Shown: in pieces, positions 5,131 to 9,773 of the stretch
How the letters are laid out: every line of letters begins with the position of its first letter
Numbering within the stretch: position 1 is the first letter of the stretch
DNA from: an uncultured Collinsella sp.
GTDB lineage: Bacteria; Actinomycetota; Coriobacteriia; Coriobacteriales; Coriobacteriaceae
NCBI GenBank assembly: GCA_900553935.1
Contig: USFK01000035.1
Location: 1 to 9,773 of the forward strand
Length of the DNA: 9,773 nucleotides
Reading direction: 5' to 3'
The notes under the pieces: model-generated
What the model saw: only the letters and a program-made list of their open reading frames with translations
Databases searched by the model: none
What the model was told of the DNA's origin: nothing
Program-made: the position numbers and the translations under genes

Positions 5131-7314
5131 TTAGGACCAGAGGAGGTCGCTGCGAGTGATGGTGGCGCCGATGGCAAAGGGCATGCAGGCGATAACCGGA
5201 TACAGGTAGCGCATATAGGTCGAACCGTTGCAGGGACCGATCAGGCACACGGCAAGCACGCCCAGCAGCGGCAACCAAATGGCCAGACCGCGCCATGAAT
5301 GACGACGTAGCAGATAGACCACCACGGCGATCATGATCCACACATAGGTGGCCGAGCTCATGGTGAGCGAGATAAACGGAATGCGCTGCACCGCCACGCG
5401 ATGCAGGTTGATCAGGTGGTCGCACCAGCGCACAACCTTGCTATCGACCGGATGGAAGTCAAAGTACTTGAGGTTATCGGGCTTCGCCATAATCTCGGCA
5501 CTGCGCGCCGTGCTGTAGACCCACGCATCGCGGGCACTCGGATAAAAGTAGCCGTAGTAGTTATTGATAAGCGCCGAGATGTAGCACTCGGGATCCTTTT
5601 TGAACATCTGCGCCCAGACCTCAAAATAGGCCTTGATGTCCTCCTGCGAGGCGTACTCGTTAAAGCAGTTCTTGACGGCGTCGGACTTGTCGGGGTTGTA
5701 ACGGCGGCCCAGATTGTCGTACTTGAGCACACGGTCGATCACGGCACGCTCATCGTCGGTCACCAAGCCGTCGCAAGGAGCCTCCACGATAGTGCCGTCC
5801 TCCTTAACCGTAGGGTTGACACCCGAGTTGAGGCCGTCGTGCTTTTGGACGAAACGAGCCGTCTGCTGGAACGGAATCGAGAGGATTTCGCGCTTGGAAC
5901 CAGGCGTAATGTCGTGCGCCGGCATAAAGACCTTGGTGAAGTACATATTAGAGGCAAGGCAGAGTCCAAGCACCGCAAGAACTCCCACCCAGCGGAAACG
6001 CGAGATGGCGCCCGAAGGCGCAGCACCGGCCTGCTTGACTGCACGACGAGCCACATGCGCGTCCCATGCGCAAAACGCCGCCGCGATTACGCATGCCGCC
6101 AGGGGAAACACCAGGCCGCCGTTGCGCAGAAACGTGGAACTCATGGCACCCAGAGCGAGCAGCAGCCAGTCATGGCGCGCAAAGAGCACGGGCCTCTGTT
6201 CGCCCGCACGCTCGGCATTGGCATCGCGACGGGGCAGGCCGCAGGCCACGAGCTTCACGGTCTGCACCAACAGCACCAAAAACGCGTCGGCAAACAGCAC
6301 ATCTTTGGTAAGCAGGGCCGCGTAGTTGGAGAACATGGGCATAAACACAAAGAACAGCAAGATGACGCCGCGGACCGGCAGACTCACGCCCAGCTTGCGA
6401 AGCGACGAGATGGAATAGGCCATGCAGGCGGCCGTGATGACGAACTGAGCGCAGGTATAGATGATGAGGCCCGCGTTAGCGCTGTTGAACAGCGAAAGCC
6501 CCAGTTGAACGCACGAGCCGATAATGGCCGTGTGCACTACGGGATGATGCCCGTTGAGCAGCACGTTGGGGTTGAGTAGGCGCAGGTAGTCGCTCGTGCC
6601 GTTGGGATAGTTGAACCACTGGCGAATCTGCGCACCCGTATCTCCCATAAAAAGGCCGGGCAGCGAAGCGATGAGCGTGGGCGCCCAGGCGATCATAAGC
6701 ACCAGGAAGGGCCCGGCAAAGGGATGGACCGAGAGCACGGCGTGAGCCACACGCCATATGCGGCCAAAGTGCGCCTCGGAAAACGGGATGCGTCGGGAGC
6801 TCAGCCAATCCAGACACTCAAAAGCCAGATAGAAGGCCACGATCGCTAGGAGCATCCAGCCCGCGCCGCCAATCCAGGCGCAGATGATGCGGGCCTTGTC
6901 GCCAAGAACAATCTCGGCCGAGTCGGTGAGGTCGTAGCTGCGGCCGAACACCATGCAGATGGCGAAAAACAGCGACGGCAGAATGATCGATGGACGCCAG
7001 GTGTCGCCACGGCCAAAGAACACGTAGCGAAACGGCAGCGTGAGCAGGCAGGCAAGCGCAAGCAGCATGACCGCGTCGGTATGGCCGGCAAACGAGAGGA
7101 GCACCTCGTAGCACACGTACAGCATGCCCGAGGCTTTGGGGTCAATCGCCAAGACTGCGTTGCTCGACACCGGGGCGGGATCGATGGAAAACGCCGTGGT
7201 CGCCAACAGCGCGAGCAGAAATGCGATGAGCGTCTGCTTGGCGGGGTAGCGCTTAAACCAGACGATGCGGGCCGCGTCGCGCGCAGCCGTTGTGGAGAGG
7301 TCGGAATCCTTCAC
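5131..7314 (-). CDS. Polytopic membrane protein, DUF6020 / GT-C glycosyltransferase-like
   Basis: This 727-residue protein has about a dozen or more hydrophobic helices spread over residues 25-465, a long hydrophilic stretch at about 470-640, and two or three final helices ending in a short tail. Motifs seen are MGDTGAQIRQWFN (about 223-235, with Asp225 and Gln229 in a loop), LNGHHPVVHT (253-262) and a LLTKDVLF segment (334-341). Asp in the first long loop, an HHP motif and a Lys-Asp pair before a helix resemble DUF6020 proteins and, more distantly, GT-C lipid-linked-sugar transferases. Substrate and activity are not known. The soluble part is rich in Tyr/Asn (NNYYGYFYPS). The start is GTG at 7314 with AAAGG 11 bases upstream, which is loose. 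The gene lies alone between lgt and yebC and is bracketed by repeat hairpins on both sides. No operon partner is evident. DUF6020 is assigned from memory of the motifs, not from a search. Confidence 0.8.
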   Translation of the reverse strand: MKDSDLSTTAARDAARIVWFKRYPAKQTLIAFLLALLATTAFSIDPAPVSSNAVLAIDPKASGMLYVCYEVLLSFAGHTDAVMLLALACLLTLPFRYVFFGRGDTWRPSIILPSLFFAICMVFGRSYDLTDSAEIVLGDKARIICAWIGGAGWMLLAIVAFYLAFECLDWLSSRRIPFSEAHFGRIWRVAHAVLSVHPFAGPFLVLMIAWAPTLIASLPGLFMGDTGAQIRQWFNYPNGTSDYLRLLNPNVLLNGHHPVVHTAIIGSCVQLGLSLFNSANAGLIIYTCAQFVITAACMAYSISSLRKLGVSLPVRGVILLFFVFMPMFSNYAALLTKDVLFADAFLVLLVQTVKLVACGLPRRDANAERAGEQRPVLFARHDWLLLALGAMSSTFLRNGGLVFPLAACVIAAAFCAWDAHVARRAVKQAGAAPSGAISRFRWVGVLAVLGLCLASNMYFTKVFMPAHDITPGSKREILSIPFQQTARFVQKHDGLNSGVNPTVKEDGTIVEAPCDGLVTDDERAVIDRVLKYDNLGRRYNPDKSDAVKNCFNEYASQEDIKAYFEVWAQMFKKDPECYISALINNYYGYFYPSARDAWVYSTARSAEIMAKPDNLKYFDFHPVDSKVVRWCDHLINLHRVAVQRIPFISLTMSSATYVWIMIAVVVYLLRRHSWRGLAIWLPLLGVLAVCLIGPCNGSTYMRYLYPVIACMPFAIGATITRSDLLWS

Positions 7315-7334
7315 AGTCCAAAGAGCCTTTCTAG

Positions 7335-7379
7335 AAACCTGCCAAAAAGGGACAGGTTTATTTTGGCAGGTTTTATCTG
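7335..7379 (-). repeat. CCTGTCCC-loop hairpin repeat, copy 3
   Basis: Arms AAACCTGCCAAAA (7335-7347) and TTTTGGCAGGTTT (7361-7373) are perfect over 13 bases. On the minus strand the loop reads TAAACCTGTCCCT. The minus strand of 7336-7379 matches 2469-2512 at 42 of 44 bases. The element ends about 20 bases before the GTG start of the DUF6020-like gene, so it may lie in that gene's leader. Its first bases, GATAAA (minus, 7377-7372), could serve as a poor -10 with ATGACA (7402-7397) as -35, at a long 19-base spacing. Confidence 0.85.
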
Positions 7380-7414
7380 GGGAAACGTTACGGTTCTGTC
7401 ATCGTTGCCCAGCG

Positions 7415-7451
7415 AACCACCACAAAGGTGCCTGTCCCCTTTGTGGTGGTT
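7415..7451 (+). repeat. CCTGTCCC-loop hairpin repeat, copy 4
   Basis: Arms AACCACCACAAAGG (7415-7428) and CCTTTGTGGTGGTT (7438-7451) are perfectly complementary over 14 bases, with the 9-base loop TGCCTGTCC. The last two T's belong to the lgt stop codon (TAA read on the minus strand at 7452-7450). Outer arms differ wholly from copies 1-3, yet pairing is perfect. There is no T-run on the minus side, so simple termination is unlikely. Confidence 0.87.
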
Positions 7452-8271
7452 AGGCGTCGAGGTAGATGCGCTGGGGGCGATTGCGGTGTCGGGCGAAGAT
7501 GATGAGCGCCAGGCCCGCGATTACGAGCGGCAGACTCAGCAGCTGACCCATCGTGATGACGCCGCCCAGCAGATAGCCCAGCTGGGCATCGGGCACGCGC
7601 ACAAACTCAATGAGGAAGCGGACGATGCCGTAGCCCATCACAAAGACGCCCATAAACGTGCCTTGGGGCAGTAGCGGCTTTTTGCGGCTGAGCACCTGCA
7701 GAATGCAAAAGAGCACGATGCCCTCAAGAAATGCCTCGTAGAGCTGGGAGGGGTGACGCGGCATATCGCCCGCGGTGCCACCGAAGACCACGCCCCATGG
7801 CAGATCGGTCGGCTTGCCCCACAGCTCACCGTTGACAAAGTTGGCACAACGGCCCAGGCACAAGGCCAGCGGCGCGCCTATGACGGCAAGGTCTGCCAAA
7901 GTCCAGGCATCGAGCTTATACATGCGGCACACGATGATGCCGCCGATAATGCCGCCCACCAAGCCGCCATGGAAGCTCATGCCGCCCTCGTTGGTGGCAA
8001 AGATCTCGAGCGGGTGCGCCCAGTAGTAGCCATCACCGTAAAAGACGACGTAGAACAGGCGCGCACCGATAATGAGGCCAAAGACCACGCCGACCACGAC
8101 ACTCGTCAGGTCGTCAATCGTGATGTTAAAGCCCCAGCGACGCTGCGTGCGGTACATGACGACCGCCGTGAGCAGAGCGCCGACCACGTAGGCCAGGCCG
8201 TACCAGTAGATGGTGATGGGGCCCGCCGAAATCGCGACAGGATCAAGCATATGGTAGAAGTCGTTGAGCAT
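7450..8271 (-). CDS. lgt: Prolipoprotein diacylglyceryl transferase (Lgt)
   Basis: Lgt moves a diacylglyceryl group from phosphatidylglycerol to the lipobox cysteine of prolipoproteins at the cytoplasmic membrane, the first step of lipoprotein maturation. The 273-residue protein has the usual length and about seven hydrophobic segments. Family motifs are present: GPITIYWYGLAY near the start, GARLFYVVFY (69-78), MSFHGGLVGG with His101, the signature GRCANFVNGELWGKPTD (140-156, Arg141, Asn144), PRHPSQLYEA (171-180) and VRFLIEFVR (217-225, Arg218). An ATG nine codons upstream (8298) is rejected: AGGAGGG at 8277-8283 lies 5 bases before the ATG at 8271. Upstream, between this gene and the NifU-like gene, are two hairpins and no clear promoter. 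A repeat hairpin abuts the stop codon. Identification is secure. Confidence 0.96.
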   Translation of the reverse strand: MLNDFYHMLDPVAISAGPITIYWYGLAYVVGALLTAVVMYRTQRRWGFNITIDDLTSVVVGVVFGLIIGARLFYVVFYGDGYYWAHPLEIFATNEGGMSFHGGLVGGIIGGIIVCRMYKLDAWTLADLAVIGAPLALCLGRCANFVNGELWGKPTDLPWGVVFGGTAGDMPRHPSQLYEAFLEGIVLFCILQVLSRKKPLLPQGTFMGVFVMGYGIVRFLIEFVRVPDAQLGYLLGGVITMGQLLSLPLVIAGLALIIFARHRNRPQRIYLDA

Positions 8272-8276
8272 GTCGA

Positions 8277-8283
8277 CCCTCCT
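8277..8283 (-). promoter_or_regulatory. Ribosome binding site deciding the lgt start
   Basis: AGGAGGG on the minus strand lies 5 bases before the ATG at 8271. It falls inside the reading frame that would begin at the upstream ATG 8298, which therefore is probably not used. Confidence 0.85.
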
Positions 8284-8294
8284 ACTCCCTACAT

Positions 8295-8331
8295 ACAAAT
8301 GCGGCCGCGGGCCTTACGCTCGCAGCCGCAT
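8295..8331 (-). terminator. Terminator-like hairpin between the NifU-like gene and lgt
   Basis: Arms ATGCGGCCGCG (8299-8309) and CGCAGCCGCAT (8321-8331) pair over 11 positions. In minus-strand RNA the one odd pair is a U-G wobble. The stem is followed by TTTGT, a short U-rich end. It probably ends or attenuates transcription from the NifU-like gene before lgt. Confidence 0.5.
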
Positions 8332-8348
8332 ATTTGGGCGTAACGTCT

Positions 8349-8379
8349 ATGCGAAGCGTACCGTCCGCAGCTTTCGCAT
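8349..8379 (-). terminator. Hairpin directly after the NifU-like gene
   Basis: ATGCGAAGC (8349-8357) and GCTTTCGCAT (8370-8379) pair with one bulged base, starting one base past the stop codon (8381). No T-run follows, so it could be an RNA 3' end stabiliser or a weak terminator in tandem with the hairpin at 8299-8331. Confidence 0.4.
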
Positions 8380-8380
8380 C

Positions 8381-8659
8381 TTAGAACGGCGCGTACTCGT
8401 CGTACAGGTCCTCGGCCTCGCCGGAAGCATTGACCTGCTCAACGCGGGTAACGCCGGGCACATGCTCCTTCAGGATGCGCTCGATACCCATGGACAGGGT
8501 CAACGAGCTCATGGGGCAGCCGGCGCAAGCGCCCTGCAGCTCCAGTTTGACGACGCCCTCGTCGTCAACGCCCACATACTCCATATCGCCGCCGTCGGCC
8601 TGCAGATTGGGGCGAATCTCTTCAAGAACCTTCTTAAGCAGCTCTTCGTTAACAGCCAC
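8381..8659 (-). CDS. NifU C-terminal-domain (Nfu-type) Fe-S scaffold protein
   Basis: This 92-residue soluble protein consists of a single NifU C-terminal domain. Seen are LLKKVLEEIRPNLQADGGDMEYVG (about residues 7-30), the typical start with Gly-Gly-Asp, then LQGACAGCPMSS with Cys45 and Cys48, the CxxC pair that bridges a [4Fe-4S] cluster between two subunits, and a final amphipathic part. Such Nfu proteins carry and deliver Fe-S clusters to apoproteins. The start is GTG at 8659, with AAGGAG 5 bases upstream. A 16-bp perfect palindrome sits shortly before the RBS. No other Fe-S assembly gene is nearby. Domain identity is secure; whether it is scaffold or carrier is not visible. Confidence 0.93.
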   Translation of the reverse strand: MAVNEELLKKVLEEIRPNLQADGGDMEYVGVDDEGVVKLELQGACAGCPMSSLTLSMGIERILKEHVPGVTRVEQVNASGEAEDLYDEYAPF

Positions 8660-8681
8660 AGGGGCTCCTTTCTCACAATTA

Positions 8682-8697
8682 CGCGGGCGCGCCCGCG
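8682..8697. repeat. Perfect 16-bp palindrome in the NifU-like gene leader
   Basis: CGCGGGCGCGCCCGCG is fully self-complementary with no mismatch and lies 23 bases upstream of the GTG start of the NifU-like gene. As DNA it could bind a dimeric regulator. As RNA it could fold into a 6-bp stem with a 4-base loop close to the ribosome binding site. No known site is recognised. Confidence 0.6.
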
Positions 8698-8775
8698 GAC
8701 AGAAGCTATGTTACTACAGCCGTGTACCCGCTCACGAGCCGTCCATGCGCGCAGACGCGACTTTCACGAGTAGTC

Positions 8776-8806
8776 AATTTGGGACGGGGCTCTTTTGGCC
8801 GCCTTT
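8776..8806 (-). repeat. Degenerate relative of the CCTGTCCC-loop repeat
   Basis: On the minus strand GGCCAAAAGAGCCCCGTCCC resembles GCCAAAACAAACCTGTCCC of copies 1 and 3, sharing GCCAAAA and the (T/C)GTCCC core. The right arm (AAATTG) no longer pairs. It lies about 30 bases past the dCMP deaminase gene. A small palindrome, GCCAGCTGGC (8811-8820), sits between. Nothing else clear is seen in 8698-8831. Confidence 0.4.
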
Positions 8807-8831
8807 TGTTGCCAGCTGGCGTTGCCACGCG

Positions 8832-9356
8832 CTACTGCTGAGCCTGCCCCTCGGTGCCGATGTGAACATCGACGATAACCTGGCGGTAGCTGATGCCGCA
8901 GGAGTCGAGGATGCGGCGGCTGATACGGCCGTCATCGGTGTCGGCATACTTATTGTCCAGGTAGACGACCTCGCCCACGCCCACCTGCGCCAGGATCTTG
9001 GCGCAGTCGTGGCACGGGAACAGCGTGACGTAAACCGTGGAACCCTCGAGGTCCTTGAGCGAGCCACGGTAGTTGAGCACGGCGTTGGCCTCGGCATGGA
9101 CCACGTAGTTGTGCTTGTCCTGCAGCGGGTCATCGCTCGTACCCCACGGGAAAAAGTCGTCGTTGAGCGCCGAGGGCGTGCCGTTGTAACCCACCGAAAG
9201 GATGCGGTGGTTGGTGCTGGCGATGCACGCTCCCACCTGCGTGTTGGGGTCCTTGCTGCGGCGCTGCGCGGCGATGGCCACGCTCATAAAGAACTCGTCC
9301 CAGCTAATAACGTCGCGGCGCTTGCCCGACGCGGTTTGATGAAGATCGTCCGACAT
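8832..9356 (-). CDS. dCMP deaminase / ComEB-family zinc deaminase
   Basis: This 174-residue cytoplasmic protein belongs to the cytidine/deoxycytidylate deaminase fold. Visible are the zinc motif HAEANAV (His87, catalytic Glu89) and PCHDC (Cys115, Cys118). Also seen are the WDEFFMSVAIAAQRRSKDP start, VGACI and GYNGTPSALNDD, all typical of dCMP deaminases. The expected reaction is dCMP to dUMP, feeding thymidylate synthesis; in Bacillus the family member is ComEB. The start is ATG 9356, with GGAGG 8 bases upstream. An upstream in-frame ATG at 9392 is rejected because it overlaps the probable -10 box. The gene appears to be transcribed alone, with its own promoter after coaX. Allosteric details cannot be judged. 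Family is secure; substrate choice is inferred from motifs. Confidence 0.93.
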   Translation of the reverse strand: MSDDLHQTASGKRRDVISWDEFFMSVAIAAQRRSKDPNTQVGACIASTNHRILSVGYNGTPSALNDDFFPWGTSDDPLQDKHNYVVHAEANAVLNYRGSLKDLEGSTVYVTLFPCHDCAKILAQVGVGEVVYLDNKYADTDDGRISRRILDSCGISYRQVIVDVHIGTEGQAQQ

Positions 9357-9364
9357 GGCAGACA

Positions 9365-9369
9365 CCTCC
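9365..9369 (-). promoter_or_regulatory. Ribosome binding site deciding the deaminase start
   Basis: GGAGG on the minus strand, 8 bases before the ATG at 9356, supports this start over the ATG at 9392. Confidence 0.8.
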
Positions 9370-9390
9370 GCAATCGCAATAGTTTGGCCC

Positions 9391-9399
9391 ATTGTAGCA
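9391..9399 (-). promoter_or_regulatory. Extended -10 promoter of the deaminase gene
   Basis: TGCTACAAT on the minus strand matches an extended -10 (TGn plus TACAAT). The predicted start falls near 9384, leaving about 28 bases of leader. No good -35 is seen at 17 bases. The short gap to coaX also holds a weak AGGGGC/GCCCCT hairpin (9410-9434). Confidence 0.42.
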
Positions 9400-9438
9400 G
9401 GTGAAAGGTAGGGGCGCTTATCCCACCAGCCCCTCGCC

Positions 9439-9773
9439 CTACGCGCGGCGGGGCTTTTGGTTGATGCGGTAGAGCTCGGCGAGACCCCGCAACGTCAGCG
9501 CGTCGTCTACCGTCAGGCTATGGCCGACCAGCGCCGCAAGTGCCTCGGCATCGTCGCCGGTAATGACGATGGGCACATCGCCCTCCCCCGCGGCCTTGGT
9601 CGCGCGCATCTCGGCAAGCACCATGTCGAGCATTCCGTCGATGCGGGCTACCTCGCCCAAAACCACACCCGAGCGCATGGCCTCGCGCGTGTTGCGTCCG
9701 ATGACGTGCGTTGGCGCCGAGGGCTCAACCTGGGGTAGGCGCGCTGCTGCCGCCGAAAGCGAACGGGCGCCGA
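9439..9773 (-). CDS. coaX: Type III pantothenate kinase, C-terminal part (5' end outside window)
   Basis: The minus frame is open to the right edge, giving the last 110 residues before TAG at 9441-9439; the true start lies outside. The order GARSLSAAAARLPQVE, then THVIGRNTREAMRSGVVLG, IDGMLDMVL, VITGDDAEALA and a final LTLRGLAELYRIN matches the end of CoaX. This enzyme phosphorylates pantothenate as the first step of CoA synthesis and belongs to the acetate kinase-Hsp70-actin-like fold. The IGRNTREAMRSG segment is the best hallmark. The usual TGG near the end reads TGD here. The ATP- and substrate-binding N-terminal parts cannot be seen. The short end QKPRRA is basic. The next gene has its own promoter, so this is probably the last gene of its transcript. 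Confidence 0.9.
   Translation of the reverse strand, partial: GARSLSAAAARLPQVEPSAPTHVIGRNTREAMRSGVVLGEVARIDGMLDMVLAEMRATKAAGEGDVPIVITGDDAEALAALVGHSLTVDDALTLRGLAELYRINQKPRRA

Noticed and set aside
5401..6579. Plus-strand open frame of 392 residues
   Set aside because: Antisense to the DUF6020-like gene, whose motifs and membrane helices make it the real coding strand.
2469..7451. CRISPR array
   Set aside because: The repeats are few, far apart, in both orientations and without spacers of regular length; no cas gene is seen.
8272..8298. Upstream ATG for lgt
   Set aside because: The RBS lies between this ATG and the one at 8271, and Lgt homologues start near the latter.
9357..9392. Upstream ATG for the deaminase
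   Set aside because: It overlaps the -10 box TACAAT and lacks an RBS; the ATG at 9356 has GGAGG.
8430..9404. Plus-strand open frame of 324 residues across the NifU and deaminase genes
   Set aside because: It spans two well-identified minus-strand genes and an intergenic region; composition is shadow-like.
9410..9434. AGGGGC/GCCCCT hairpin after coaX as a terminator
   Set aside because: Only six pairs and no U-tract; too weak to annotate.

Overview
The window looks like ordinary chromosome of a moderately GC-rich, monoderm actinobacterium of the class Coriobacteriia, most likely a Collinsella-type gut anaerobe. This is inferred from protein style and gene set (an AmaP/DUF2273/Asp23 trio, a DUF6020-like membrane protein, a type III pantothenate kinase), from strong AGGAGG ribosome binding sites with some GTG starts, and from recurring intergenic hairpins with a CCTGTCCC loop. 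No database search was possible, so the genus is a guess.

All ten recognisable genes lie on the minus strand; the long open frames on the plus strand are shadows of them. In transcription order (right to left): the C-terminal part of type III pantothenate kinase (coaX, cut by the right edge); a ComEB-type dCMP deaminase with its own extended -10 promoter; a small NifU C-terminal-domain Fe-S protein; prolipoprotein diacylglyceryl transferase (lgt); a 727-residue polytopic DUF6020/GT-C-like membrane protein; a YebC-family protein ending in a good terminator; a compact alkaline-shock operon amaP - DUF2273 - asp23 that starts from a promoter overlapping the yebC terminator and ends in a strong terminator; a YitT/DUF2179 membrane protein; and a zinc-ribbon multi-pass membrane protein cut by the left edge.

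The genes are mostly independent housekeeping or envelope functions: CoA synthesis, dUMP supply, Fe-S assembly, lipoprotein maturation, translation support and envelope stress. Only amaP-DUF2273-asp23 forms a clear functional unit, in which AmaP is expected to tether Asp23 to the membrane. No gap between genes exceeds about 210 bases.

No new multi-gene system is evident. The most unusual signal is non-coding. At least four dispersed hairpins (2476-2512, 5096-5130, 7335-7373, 7415-7451) share a CCTGTCCC loop core and CAAA/TTTG inner stem, while their outer arms differ in sequence yet remain complementary. Three of them touch the TAA stop codon of a minus-strand gene, and two are near-identical 44-bp copies in inverted orientation. 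They look like a small mobile or structure-selected repeat family.
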